Below, one piece after another: positions 35,155-47,744 of a DNA stretch of 64,000 nucleotides. The position numbers and the translations under genes are program-made. The stretch is from positions 65,785 through 129,784 of the forward strand of contig CAJJDP010000060.1 of assembly GCA_905182995.1 (NCBI GenBank), written 5' to 3'. A model generated the notes under the pieces. The model was not told the DNA's origin. It made no database searches and saw nothing but the letters and a program-made list of their open reading frames with translations. The stretch comes from Paramecium octaurelia. Lineage: Eukaryota; Ciliophora; Oligohymenophorea; Peniculida; Parameciidae. The first letter of the stretch is position 1. Each line of letters opens with the position of its first letter.

Positions 35155-36215
35155 TCAAACGCTTGAAATTGTTACTAGATTTCCTAATCTGATTTAATCA
35201 AAGAGAAATATAGTATCCGAATCTAAACTTCTCTTGTGAGCTCTTTTTATTTTTAATAACTTTAGATTTGCTAAATAAGTAGCAATGTCAGATCTTTCAA
35301 CAAACATATGAAAGATATTTAAAATGTTCAATATTGTTTCATCTTTATCAATCGAATTAATTACAAATTCTAAACAATTAGGCATATACCCTTAAAAATT
35401 TAATTAGCCTTAAAGAGCTTTAAATTATTTGCACCAACCTCTGAAATAAGTGACAATAATAATATTCTTTAAAGATTATATGTTGAATCATAAATGAAAT
35501 TAACAAATCTAAATAATCTTCAAAAGATATATATTTTGGATTGATTGACAAAAATAATTGTTTAGTAAACATATTAAAATACTCACAACTCAGTTACTTC
35601 ATTTGATTCATATTAAGGACTTAATATTATTTCCTGATTCAAAAATTATTAGTTATTCAATTGTTATCTCAGCCAATTTTCATCAACTTCTCTTGTTTTG
35701 AAATTACTGATATCTAATCTTAACTATGAAACCTGGAATATTTAATTTGATTTACTAGTTTATTTAGACGACTTATTTCACTCTTTAAAGTAGAAATGAT
35801 ACCTTCCTAATTATTTATATCTGGAGTGGAGTGTGTTTGATCAAATCTAATATCATTTATGTATTTACTTAAATTTCAACATTTCAAATTCAATTTAGTT
35901 TTATTTTAATTATTCTTACATTCTCAAATTTTAGTCTTAAAGACTCTGAATAAAGTGCTTTGTTTCAATGTCATCCAGAGCATATATTTCAATTCTGTCT
36001 GCAATTTCATTTTCAGATTGGTTTTTCTTATTTAATTGCCATTCAGACACATCAATGTCCTTTGATTACTAACCTTTTTTACAAATGCTCTCATATTTAT
36101 CTAATAAGATTTGGTATTTGCTTTATAAGTCGTAATAGGCTGTTTCAAATTAATAGTACCTCTCCAACAATTCTTCTAGGGCCAAACATTTAGAAGCAAG
36201 TTATGATTGAGACAT
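35155..36215 (-). CDS. coiled-coil protein, C-terminal splicing unresolved
   Basis: Starts at ATG 36215 (MSQSQLASKCLALEELLERY). Two introns of 22 and 23 nt are clear. The N-terminal half is coiled coil (QSLQDQNLRMQEQLKQNQIE). The C-terminal half is protein-like in two further frames (CEYFNMFTKQLFLSINPKYI, then CLEFVINSIDKDETILNIL with FVERSDIATYLANLKL). I could not place the two splice junctions needed to join them; each requires an intron of length 1 mod 3. A sequence error or two genes are alternatives. No known domain is seen. Confidence 0.55.
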
Positions 36216-36840
36216 TTTCATAAGTGATTTCAAGTTGGACATAAAATATATATTATAAAAAAAAACAAAATGTTAAAATCGATAATCATATAATAAATTA
36301 TTATTATTTTTACATATTTATTAATTTTATGTCTTCTTTGATTCTAAACTTCATTTACATTTCTCATATTTATTCTCTATATAAATATTATATATATAAT
36401 TTGATTAATCATGATTTATTATTATATTTATTTATTATATACAATTTCTTAAATTAAGCTTTTCAGATAAAGAGTAGGAAGATCAAAATTAGATGCAACA
36501 ATTTTGTGAATATTGATTTGAAGGTAATTATAACTTCATTGTTATTTATTCATGAATAAACAATATAAACACAATTTCTAAAAAAGGCGGTCATTTATTG
36601 AATTCAAATAAATTTAATTGCTCGAAACTTTAGATTTAATTAATAGGATCTCTTCATTTAAAAGCTTGTTTCTTATAAGGTTTAGGAGTTTATTCAATTA
36701 ATTTGATGGTTATTTTGAATATGATTTAGGTTTTACAACAATTTATTTTAAATCAGATTAAGAATAGTTCAGAGTTTCTAAAACTAGTTAACACGTAATT
36801 TGGAATGATATATTCATTAAATACCTTTTATTGATAAACA
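36216..36840. other. intergenic, AT-rich
   Basis: About 620 bp of AT-rich DNA; the spacer continues inside the duplicated block to 37282. No gene is supported. Confidence 0.45.
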
Positions 36841-38036
36841 TAATATAATTATAATATTTTTAAATATTAAATTAAATGTTTGATGGTATTTCTTAATTTA
36901 CAAGAGAATAATTTTATATTAACATTTTTTCTCAGTTAATATACACAAACACCAAAAACACATGAAAGTGATGTCATTATTTGATCACTGGATTGATTAT
37001 CGATTTTTTTATTTAAAGAAAGTGGAATTCATAATATAGTAAACTTTGTTTGCTTTATTTGAGGTTTATAATTTCAACTGTTATTTTAATCAAAACTTTA
37101 TAAAATTAGAATTGAATAGAGCATAGAAGAATATGGCCACAAAATATACATAGAAATTAATTAAATAATGTTCAATCTAAAACGGGATTGAACTCTAACA
37201 ATTATGATAAAATTAGTTAATTACTTTATTTTAAAATAAATTGGGATTTTATAGCAACTTTAAATATAGTTTAAATAAAATATCATTTTATTTATTTGTA
37301 AAGACATTCTTTTGGTTTTGGATAAAGTTTTTCTAATGATGCCTCATAGTTTTAGATTGCTAAATTTTAGTTTGTATCAGTTAGGTATATCCAATATAAA
37401 TAACCATACAGTTTTCCATCCTATTCTATAAAAATTTGAACTTATTTAATTTTAACATAGAATATTTTTCCATTAAAATTTTACACTTCCATTTCAAATA
37501 TTTATTGATCATTAGAAACTGCTTCAAATACCTAATTCCAAATTTGTAAATAATTGTTGACTCTAATAGCACAAGGAAGTGTTTTTGTTTCCCTCAAATA
37601 TTCCTCAATCATGTCAATTGTAATACCCATCAAATGGAGAAACTTTATATTATGTGTATATTTTAGTATCACAGATTCATGTCTTTCATGTCGAAATGTA
37701 TAGCATTCATAGGGATACTTGGAAGCAAGTTCTTCCACTTAATTTATTTCGAATTACGTAGAAAAGGGGATTGATGCAATTTGCTCATATCTTTACAGGT
37801 ATTTACTCAAATTCGTACATGCCTTTTCCATTTTCATTAATTTCAACATCTGATATATTGTAGATATATCAGCTAATTCAAAGTCTCTCACTTGAAAATG
37901 ATATTCCATCTTCTGTTATCTGACTTCAGTTTAATTAACAGAGTATCCGATACTGAATATATTGATCCCTAATTCTCCAAGTGTGTTCTCATTGAATGTG
38001 GTTAAGGCAAATTGTATGTTTTCTTTGGTTCTAAAG
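36841..38036. repeat. perfect direct duplicate, left copy (assembly overlap)
   Basis: 1196 bp identical, as far as I compared, to 38038-39233. The two copies are separated by a single N at 38037. The duplication begins and ends inside unique sequence without inverted repeats or target-site marks, so an unmerged contig overlap is the simplest explanation. Confidence 0.85.
37283..38036 (-). pseudogene. truncated duplicate of the gene at 38480-39397
   Basis: Contains the 3' 250 codons of the hypothetical gene and stops at the N at 38037, so the start codon is missing. Sequence is identical to the second copy. It is most likely an assembly artefact, not a biological pseudogene. Confidence 0.8.
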
Positions 38037-38037
38037 N

Positions 38038-39233
38038 TAATATAATTATAATATTTTTAAATATTAAATTAAATGTTTGATGGTATTTCTTAATTTACAA
38101 GAGAATAATTTTATATTAACATTTTTTCTCAGTTAATATACACAAACACCAAAAACACATGAAAGTGATGTCATTATTTGATCACTGGATTGATTATCGA
38201 TTTTTTTATTTAAAGAAAGTGGAATTCATAATATAGTAAACTTTGTTTGCTTTATTTGAGGTTTATAATTTCAACTGTTATTTTAATCAAAACTTTATAA
38301 AATTAGAATTGAATAGAGCATAGAAGAATATGGCCACAAAATATACATAGAAATTAATTAAATAATGTTCAATCTAAAACGGGATTGAACTCTAACAATT
38401 ATGATAAAATTAGTTAATTACTTTATTTTAAAATAAATTGGGATTTTATAGCAACTTTAAATATAGTTTAAATAAAATATCATTTTATTTATTTGTAAAG
38501 ACATTCTTTTGGTTTTGGATAAAGTTTTTCTAATGATGCCTCATAGTTTTAGATTGCTAAATTTTAGTTTGTATCAGTTAGGTATATCCAATATAAATAA
38601 CCATACAGTTTTCCATCCTATTCTATAAAAATTTGAACTTATTTAATTTTAACATAGAATATTTTTCCATTAAAATTTTACACTTCCATTTCAAATATTT
38701 ATTGATCATTAGAAACTGCTTCAAATACCTAATTCCAAATTTGTAAATAATTGTTGACTCTAATAGCACAAGGAAGTGTTTTTGTTTCCCTCAAATATTC
38801 CTCAATCATGTCAATTGTAATACCCATCAAATGGAGAAACTTTATATTATGTGTATATTTTAGTATCACAGATTCATGTCTTTCATGTCGAAATGTATAG
38901 CATTCATAGGGATACTTGGAAGCAAGTTCTTCCACTTAATTTATTTCGAATTACGTAGAAAAGGGGATTGATGCAATTTGCTCATATCTTTACAGGTATT
39001 TACTCAAATTCGTACATGCCTTTTCCATTTTCATTAATTTCAACATCTGATATATTGTAGATATATCAGCTAATTCAAAGTCTCTCACTTGAAAATGATA
39101 TTCCATCTTCTGTTATCTGACTTCAGTTTAATTAACAGAGTATCCGATACTGAATATATTGATCCCTAATTCTCCAAGTGTGTTCTCATTGAATGTGGTT
39201 AAGGCAAATTGTATGTTTTCTTTGGTTCTAAAG
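38038..39233. repeat. perfect direct duplicate, right copy (assembly overlap)
   Basis: Second copy of the 1196-bp block at 36841-38036, offset by 1197 bp. It joins unique downstream sequence carrying the 5' end of the gene. Confidence 0.85.
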
Positions 39234-39397
39234 TATTGTCTCTAGTTAATATTTTTTGGAAAAATAAATGAGGTCACAAACTCTTTTGGCTTAACGATTG
39301 AGTTTTGAGATAAGCCTTTGTTTTTAGAATTTATTTTCTTTTTTTTAATGCTTTTATCAAGAGGAATAAGAGCACGCTATATTTTAATCGGGTTCAT
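38480..39397 (-). CDS. hypothetical protein
   Basis: 305-residue intronless frame from ATG 39397 (MNPIKIQRALIPLDKSIKKK, a basic N-terminus) to TGA 38480. Mixed alpha/beta composition: FQVRDFELADISTIYQMLK in the middle and a C-terminal strand-rich part (FEMEVQNFNGKIFYVKI, then QVQIFIEQDGKLYGYLYWIY) that is PAS-like in flavour, though I cannot claim homology. Part of it is repeated in the left assembly copy. Confidence 0.7.
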
Positions 39398-39663
39398 TTT
39401 ATTTATATTTAAAATAAAGGTATCTTTACAGAGTATTAAATAAAAATGCAGTCTCATGTAATCATAATTTATTTATCTATTTTTAGGATAGAAAACAATA
39501 TAAATAGATTTCATAGTATATAAAACAACACATTTTAAATTATCTGAATAAACTCTTTTCCTAAATTCCATTTATAAATATAATAATTAATACTGAAAAT
39601 ATTCGATAACAAAACTTATCCTTATTACAAATTATTATGATAATAATCTACCAAATATATATA

Positions 39664-41124
39664 TCAATTCATTTTCTCTAAATGATAACAGACTGATTCA
39701 ATAATGTTCTTTATTGGAGCATCTCCTGAAGTCTTGAAAATGACTGAAGCGTATTTTGCAGTTCCATCAATTAGTTATTTTAAATCCTCCCATCTTTTCA
39801 ATCTAATGAATAGCAATAAAAAATTACCTTTGTTGCACAACATCTCTTTTTTCATTAGGTGCTATTATCAATCTTGATTTGACTTCTCTATCTGCTTCAT
39901 CAATAGAGTTGTAGATTCTTCCAGATATAGGGTCAGTCCTTCGCTAGGTTAATCTTGTTAAGACAATGTCATCGGTAGCATCAATAATGACAATTAAAGT
40001 GGGTTAGATGTTGAATTCATTTAATGTTTCCAGTTATTATTAAGTTTTAGGATATCCATCAAGTACATAGCCCTACAATTGACAATCAGTCTAATTGATT
40101 CTTTCCTTAATAAGAGCATTGATAATTCTGTCATCCACTAGATCTCCTTTATTAATTTTTTCAAAGGCTTCCTTACCAGTAGTGCCTTTTTGATTAACCA
40201 AATTCGATATTAATTCTCTTGTTGATATATAGACAAATCCATATCTTGAACATAAGTGTTTAGCTAGAGTAGATCTACCTGATCCTGGAGGTCCTATGAC
40301 AAGTATTCTTCCAGCTCTGGTTGGTGCATTGTTGTATAATTTATATTTAAGTCTTTACTACAATAAGGATATGTATATTTAATACAGCCATGTCTTCTAA
40401 CTCAAAGTTTTTTTCTCCATCAACAGAGAAATACTGATTTTTATAGATTTCCTTAACTTATTTAAGATTCAATTGGTATTCTAATGAATGGTTTCTTGCC
40501 AATTCTTCCTTCTTGCCTAGTTTGTTGAATGGTTCTGTGTCCAATTTTTTGAGACAACATTAATATATATAGTCATCAGACATTTCCAGTATTAGAAAGG
40601 CATCAGGAATGATTCCTTCCTTTTAAAATGCTAAGCCTTAGACTCTAGTTTTAGGGAATCCTTCAAAAATATAGCTCTTTTTTTCATTTTCCAAATGCTA
40701 AATTTGATTCAATGCAATATTGATAGCGATTTCATCATTCACATACTGAAACTTATCCAAAGAATCTTAAATTTATTAACTCTATAGATAGAATATGTAC
40801 TTACTAATTCAGATTTCTTGCTTAACTCTTTTTTAATCAAATCACCAAGTGAAACACAATGGAATTTCATGTATTCAGCAAGTGTAAGGGAAAGTTCAAG
40901 TAATTTTGATCCAGGAGGTCCAATTATGAATATTTTTTTTGCTTAAATGAATGTTGAATAGTACTTTCTGGTTCTTGTAATTTATTGATTAGGAATTGGA
41001 TTGGATCATCTGGTTTTTTAATAATAAGAGATTTGAGTAAGTCTTCAAAGATGCTATATACTTTATTTCCTTCTAAGTATTTCTCTACTTGCTATTGGTA
41101 TTATAACTTATTTGCTTGATCCAT
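39664..41124 (-). CDS. adenylate kinase 8-like protein with two kinase domains
   Basis: 453 residues with introns of 23, 23, 28 and 25 nt. The N-terminus has a D/D (RIIa-like) segment (FEDLLKSLIIKKPDDPIQFL). The first adenylate-kinase domain has a degenerate P-loop (IIGPPGSKLLELS, lacking GKS/T) and EGFPKTRVQ. The second has VIGPPGSGRSTLAKHL, with Arg for the P-loop Lys, then YISTRELI, LDGYPKT and RLTQRRTDPISGRIY (the LID region). Tandem domains after a D/D segment match AK8, a cilium-associated nucleoside phosphate kinase. Activity of the first domain is doubtful; the second may keep some. Confidence 0.85.
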
Positions 41125-41242
41125 AAGTTATACTTTTTAATGAATATATTTATAATTATAATTAAAATAGTATAAATGTGGCATTACCCAATTTAATAAT
41201 ATTAAACTATGTAATTAAGATTGCAAAATTCAAATCAATTGA

Positions 41243-41770
41243 TCATTCGCCATCTGAACTTGAATCTGAATCCAATCCACTGATAATAAATTCCTGATCT
41301 TATTTTCCAGTCACCTTTTATTCACCACCATTTTCCCTTCTCTCAATAGCTTGTACATTCCTCAGTAGTTTTTATCTTAACTCTTCATCTGCTTCATTCG
41401 AGCTTTCTTCTCCCCTTGAATAATCTTGTTTCCTTTGATCATAATCTTCATAAGGTGTACTTTATTTTGTTGAAACTTCATTTTTAGATGTGTAATTATC
41501 TTAAAGGTGAAACTTCTCAATGTGGTTCCTCAAAGGTAATTTGCTTGTATATTGTTTTCCACAATATTAGCAATTCGTCTTTTCTTTGTTAGAATTATAC
41601 AAAAAATCTTAGTTTTGAGATCTCTTTTTCAAATTTAACAGGGAATTACTGGTTCTATTTAGACTGCTATCTCCTTGTTTGATCTGGTTGAATAGTCGTG
41701 TGTATTTGTCAGTCAATAGTTTCTATTCATTGAGGTAATTGCTAATGAAGTCGGCCAACTTATAATTCAT
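41243..41770 (-). CDS. single C2H2 zinc-finger protein
   Basis: 175-residue intronless frame. One classical C2H2 finger, CQYCGKQYTSKLPLRNHIEK followed by FH, sits at about residues 75-95. The remainder is polar and acidic, ending SGLDSDSSSDGE. It may bind nucleic acid or protein; a single finger does not settle which. It lies 118 bp upstream of the AK8-like gene start on the same strand. Confidence 0.75.
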
Positions 41771-42781
41771 AAAAATAATAACAAATTCCAAAAGGATTTG
41801 TAAAGGAAGTTCAAGACCAATTATTTATATGATTATAAAAATAAAGTAGTGAAATAATCATCTTACGGGAAATTTTCAAATAATCAAAGATAACTATTCT
41901 AACTCAAATATTATTGGTTATTAGAGTTGTCTTCAATAATTTGTTATCGCATTAGTATTTGTTTAATCATTAAATTTTAGTTCAACATTAAGGAACTAAA
42001 GCTAATTCACTTCATATTTAAATAATCTCTAATGATAGAAAATATAGGATGTTGATGCCAAATACATATCATTGATTATTTCTGAACTTTTTGAAATAGA
42101 TTTAGTAAAGAGAATTGTTATTAGGATAATTAGCACTATTATTGACACTAGAAATAGATTTCATTTATGAAATATATATTTATGTATTAAATTATTATGA
42201 AAATTATAAATAAATCTTCTATTCCTTTGGCTTAAATAATAAAATATTAATTTAATATTGATTTTGATCGACAACACTAGATATTATCCAATAATATTTT
42301 AAGAATGATTAAAGCTGTCTATAATCAATTTATTAACTAAAACAGATTAACTAATTGTATCCTTAAATATATACCATTTTATAAATTCTTCTGTGTATTT
42401 TGATAAAAAATAATTAAAGTGAAAATGTAAAACTTATATTAGAACTCCAAAAAGGTTGATATGCTAAAGATTTTCTTTGATAATATATTATTAATTACAT
42501 ATAAGTTTTTCTTTAAATATTACTATCTTTATTTCAAAGTGTGATGGTGAAAATTTATTTTAAATATATTAATTTTCAAACTATTTTTTAATTTAATAAT
42601 GTATTTTTTATAATCCAATACATATTTCATTTTTTAAATCAAAATTTATTTTAAAAACAACATAATTATAAGTTGTGAATAAAATGATTTTATACAGTAT
42701 TTAAAATGTTTAAAAGTTTTGAGAATTGATTATTTATATTTGAAAATTAATCATTACTAATTAATATTAGTTATTTTAATT
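41771..42781. other. intergenic, AT-rich
   Basis: About 1 kb of extremely AT-rich DNA between divergent genes, with no supported gene, RNA or repeat. Confidence 0.5.
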
Positions 42782-43132
42782 ATGAAATAATAGGCAATCG
42801 GAATGAATAAATCAGCAAATCTTAGTAGATAATCCTCCTTCACATCTCAGACATCAAATTCGGATAAAAGAAATAAAACTAATTCTTACGTATCAATATC
42901 ACCTCGCTTCGATCCAGAAAAGGGTTTGTAATTTGAAAATAGTGTGAAAGAAGTTAAAATCAAAGATGCTGAAACAGATCCTTAACAATATAATTAGAAT
43001 AAATAAAACTCCGGGAAATTCAAGAAACAATCAAGTTTTACTTTAAAAACTTCAAAGGATGATTAAATGAAAAAAAGCTAGTTCAGTAAAAATTAAAGAG
43101 CAGATAGCTTAGGCCCTTAAAAATTATAATGA
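42782..43132 (+). CDS. small disordered hypothetical protein
   Basis: 116 residues from ATG 42782 to TGA 43132, intronless. It is rich in Ser, Lys, Asn and Gln (NLSRQSSFTSQTSNSDKRN, SISPRFDPEKG) and predicted disordered. No domain is recognised. Short and low complexity, so only moderately supported. Confidence 0.5.
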
Positions 43133-43662
43133 ATCATATAAATTATTTTTATTTATCGATAACATAACTTCAAATTGAGGCGATTAGAATAGTCTCAATA
43201 CTCAATTTATTACTTTTAAATTCATTATATTAACATAATTTTTACATTTAATTAAACATTCATAAAGAAAACTAATTATTAATTATATAAGTGTTCAATA
43301 AATTGTATCCAAAATGATAAATTTGTAATAATTATTTCAATAATTATAAATAATATTCTTAATTTGAAGTTTGGAAATATAATTAAAAAGAAATAAAATT
43401 AAGCCATCCAATAATAGTGAAAGCTTAATAAATTTCAAAATTGTCTAGGATTAATCATTAAATTATCATATTTTAGATAATTATTATATATATAATTCGA
43501 AGACCTTCCAAAATTGTAGAAAATGAAAAAATATAAAAAATTGAAAAATAGATGTTTTGATCAATAGAATTATACTAAAATAAATTTATCAATTTGATTT
43601 GTTTATATACATATTTATATAGAATCTGTTCTATTCTGTGTTAATAATATTTAAATATAAAA
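43133..43662. other. intergenic, AT-rich
   Basis: About 530 bp upstream of the Rab gene, AT-rich, no supported feature. Confidence 0.5.
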
Positions 43663-44351
43663 ATGAGCATGTAATAGGAATATGATTACCTTTTCAAGAT
43701 ACTTTTAATTGGAAACTCAGCAGTTGGTAAATCGTCATTGTTACTTCGATTTGCTGATAATGTATTCAACGAAAGTTTCTTGCCTACCATAGGTGTAGAT
43801 TTCAAAATTCGTACTTTTGATTTGAATGGGAAGACAGTAAAGTTGTAGGTAGTTTTAAAACAAAATTTAGATTTGGGACACTGCAGGGTAAGAAAGATTC
43901 AAGACAATAACAAACTCTTATTATAAAGGAGCTCATGGAATAATATTAGTTTATGATGTGACTGATAAGTAATCATTCAAGGATGTGGAAAATTGGTTAG
44001 CTGGTAATAATATTAAATTAATCAAATAGAGGTGGAGAAATATGCAAACGAGAATGTTGTAAGAGTGCTGGTGGGTAATAAAGTTGATTTGGAAAGCAAA
44101 AGAGAAGTTACATCCGAAGAAGGAAAAGAACTTGCTGATTCTTTGAACATACGTTTTATAGGTAGTTATGAAAAATAATGACAGAAACCTCTGCAAAGAA
44201 TTCATCGAATGTTGAGAAAGCTTTCATAACTCTAGCAAATGAAATCAAAGCAAAGGTTGCAAAGAGCAGCGAGGCTGTTCCAATAAAGACAGGACCTCGT
44301 ATCACTCCAGACCAATAATAGAATACAGTCAAAGATAATGGATGTTGTTGA
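43663..44351 (+). CDS. Rab-family small GTPase (Rab1/Rab8-like)
   Basis: 205 residues with introns of 22 nt (43849-43870), 26 and 23 nt. G1 [14 protein letters not shown], switch [15 protein letters not shown]3 IWDTAGQERFKTI, G4 VGNKVDLE, G5 [14 protein letters not shown], and a C-terminal Cys-Cys (KDNGCC) for geranylgeranylation. It is complete and conventional, probably acting in secretory-pathway membrane traffic. Exact Rab subclass is not certain. Confidence 0.92.
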
Positions 44352-44455
44352 CACAAATTATAACAATATTATTATTTATTCAATTTGTGGGTTTATATTA
44401 TGATACAATTATCTAAGGAGCTTAATAATTTGTATAATCTCTAGATCCAATTCTA

Positions 44456-46984
44456 TCAACAATTTGTGAGGACACATTATCTTCTTTTGGATACAAATTT
44501 CTAAGATAGATTTATGCATTACTTCTCAACATCATTAGTGATGATCACTTATTTGGTTGTTGTTGTCGTACTATTCTAAATTGGTTAGAATTGGTAATTT
44601 TAAGAAATGGGAGTGGGCGAAGGTAGATTTTATGAAGATGATTGATAAATTTTGGATGTTGTACTCTATTAAACATAACTTGTAGTTTAAACAATTGGTT
44701 ATTGTTATTGAATAACTGTAGATGAGGTAGTAATTTATTATTATTATGTTGGAGATCTTTTAGATTATCTTATTTTAACTTCTTATAGAATATTGATTTG
44801 AGATTCATATTCAGTAATCTAAATTAAAATTATTTCTTACTTTTTAAATCATGATATTGATTCTGGATTCTTGGTCTCTTTTAATATTTTACAATCTTTC
44901 TACTTCTAATTAGAGTGTCTCAATTTAGGTTTCTAATTCTCTAATTCTTAATTCCTTTGTTCTTACTTGTTCCTTTATTACTAACACAGTGTTAGTATTA
45001 ACAGAATTTGAATTAGAATTTAAAGTCATTTCTAGTTCAAGTATTTTTTAATTCTTTTGTTAAATGATTTCAGTTAGCTCTTTGATTTTTGGTTCATCTG
45101 TAAGTACTACAGTTTTTTCAATTAATGATTGGGTATTCCTAGTTTCATATTCCTTAGTTCTTATTTCAAATTCCCTAATTCTGGTTTCATAAACTGAAAT
45201 TTTGTTCTGTTGTTCTCTGAGTTTTGCTTCCAATTCTCTAACTTTTGAATCATCATAACTTAATTTTAGTTATTATGTTGAAAATTATTGAGATTACAAT
45301 TCTTTGATCCTTAATTCTAATTCTGAAACCTATCGATAGTAGGTATCCCTTTCTCTTCTCAATGAATCATCTTATGAATTTCTAATAGAAGTTGTTTGCA
45401 ACTCTCTGATTTTCATTTCTAATTCTTAAACTAATCTCTAATAGGTATCTCTTTCCCTTTTCAAAGTAATGTATTGTATATCATTTTCAATGTTAATAGT
45501 TGTGACATTAGTAACAGATTTACTTCCCTACTTGATCAAAGCATCATATTCAATTCTCAATTGATCATATTCTTTCAACCTAATTTCAGTCTAAAAGTAA
45601 CGATTCATCCAAACTTCAAGTTCTTATTACAGATTTTACAACTCCTTAGATAAATTTTCGACACTCTTATACTTTGAAGAGTTTGAATCTACAATGTCTT
45701 TGTATCTAAGGTAATTTGCATTTTATTCATTGTATCTGATTGATAATTCTGAATATGTTTCTTCAAGTTCTTTGATTCTCAACATAAATGTATCACAATC
45801 TTTTTCCAATTATTCAATCTAAATTTCTAATTTCCACTTTTCTTATTCTATTTCTTCAAATCTTTCTGAATTATATACATTAGCTGATATCCTATATCCT
45901 TCCATTTCCTGATTTTATTGATCAATTTTAGATTGTGCAGCTTCCAATTACCTTCTCAATTGATCTAATTAACTTTCGTATTCAGCAATTTATTATTATT
46001 ATTGAGTCATTTTGGATGATTATTACATACTCATTTATTATGTCATTTATTAACTAATGGTAAGACGAGTCCTTTGCATTTCTTATTCTTTTTCTCCCAA
46101 TAAACGGTTCAATTAATCAATTCTTGCCAATAACTTCGCTTCGTCTGAAGTTTAATGACGTGCTTCTAATACTTTGCATCGATCTTTCCATTATCCCAAT
46201 TCATGAATTAGTGCCTCTATATCTGCTTCCAATGTATTCACTTTATCATTCTAAGATAATTTCACTCTTATTTCTTAACTTTCCAAAATAGCAGCATCAT
46301 ATTTCTCCTTCCATCTTTGAATTTCTAATCGCAATTCTTGAATCAATGATTCCTAATCACTTAATTGTTATTATATCAAATCAACACTTTGATATTTTTC
46401 AAATTTCTTTTTTGCTTCTAATTCAAATAATTTTAATTTATTTTAATAATACGCTAGCTGTTTTAATTATTCAGCATTGTCTTTATCTTTTTATTCAAGT
46501 TCTGAATATTTGCGTTTCCATTACTCTATCTCAACCATTAACTTATCAATCTCTTGTCTGCTTTTTAACTCGCTTTCACTTCTTAACATCATTAATTCTT
46601 TCTAAGTGGCCTCCAATTCCTATTAAGTAATTAAAAGCTCTTTTCTAAGAATGGTTACATCAGAGCTAGAACTCGATTTGTAGCTGGCTACTTCCCTCTT
46701 TAATTACTCAATAACTTCTCTAATTATGCGCATCTTAATTACCTCATTCTTAGATTGTCTTAGATCAACTCTTCATAATGATGTTGTCTTTCTGCCTCTG
46801 ATTTCTCATAAGTTTTAGTGCGTTGAACAACCATGAAATCTTTATCATCAACTTTTCCAAGTAACTATGTTGAAGCCCAATTCGCTTATTGAGGAGTCAC
46901 TTAAATGGTTTCTTCCTTATAACGGATCTATTGGGTTTCATATTATGTTGTTTAAAATGTCCCAGATTATCCAGACTATCTCAT
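44456..46984 (-). CDS. long coiled-coil cytoskeletal-type protein
   Basis: 827 residues with introns of 23 nt (near the start) and 22 nt (near the end). After a polar N-terminus (MRQSGQSGTFQTTQYETQQI) there is continuous coiled coil for about 650 residues with heptads rich in Glu, Leu, Gln and Arg (LRLEIQRWKEKYDAA, LGQWKDRCKVLEARHQ), then a disordered Q/T/S-rich tail. Several internal blocks repeat the KRERDTYxRxVxELE pattern. It is likely a structural fibre or cortical protein (inference); no defined family is assigned. Confidence 0.8.
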
Positions 46985-47024
46985 TGCTTAATATGATCTG
47001 CTATAATTCATTATTATTTAATTT

Positions 47025-47744
47025 ATGAAGATACTCTTTGTAATAATTGATGGCGTTGCTGATGTTGGTACTCCAGAGACTCAATTTATGACTCCGCTTC
47101 AATTGGCTGAAATTCCTACTATGAATCAAATAGTCTCAACTGGACTTGCAGATTTGATGGACCCAGTGGAGCAAGGGCTTTCTTGTGAGAGTCACATAGC
47201 TCATATGAGTATTTTTGGCTACGATCCGTTTACGTTTGATAGAGGCAGAGGAGCATTAGAAATCATGGGTTCTAGAATTGATATGCAAGTATGAGACATA
47301 GCTTTTAAATGCAATTTTGTTTATTTGGAGAACGGGATTATGAAATTAAGAAGAGTAGATAGAAAATTCCCTTAATGGGGTCTACCTCTGATTGATGCCT
47401 TTAATACTCAATTAAGGACTACCATTTAAATATAATCAAATCATGCTACAGAACATCGCATTGGATTAAAAGTATTCTGGTCAATTGACAAATGAAATCA
47501 TAGGCACTGGTCCATCCAAAGATAATCTACCATTGAAATAAGCTAAACCAAAAGTACAAAGCGAAAAAGAATCAGAACTGCCAAAAACATCAATGAACTA
47601 TCTGATGCTATCGATTTAAATTCTATTTAAAGAATTAAAATAACTCTAGCAGTTACTGGAGATCATACTGCTCCATATGCTTATGAGGATCATAGGTTTT
47701 TAGAGTATACCATTTATTGTAAGTAAATTAAGCTTATTGAATGA
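47025..47744 (+). pseudogene. broken cofactor-independent phosphoglycerate mutase (apgM-type)
   Basis: The first 87 codons are an excellent archaeal-type apgM N-terminus (MKILFVIIDGVADVGTPET; IAHMSIFGYDPFTFDRGRG; MGSRIDMQV). Then an in-frame TGA replaces the expected Gly before DIAFKCNF, followed by RRVDRKFPQWGLPLID. Frameshifts follow near 47481 (into GQLTNEIIGTGPSKDN) and 47581 (into AKNINELSDAID). The central part of the enzyme is missing before the C-terminal TLAVTGDHTAPYAYEDH. The enzyme would interconvert 2- and 3-phosphoglycerate. No short intron removes the stop. Confidence 0.75.

Noticed and set aside
47286..47290. In-frame TGA of the mutase read as selenocysteine or an intron
   Set aside because: The family has a Gly here, not Cys or Sec, further frameshifts and a deletion follow, and no GT-AG segment of plausible length spans it.
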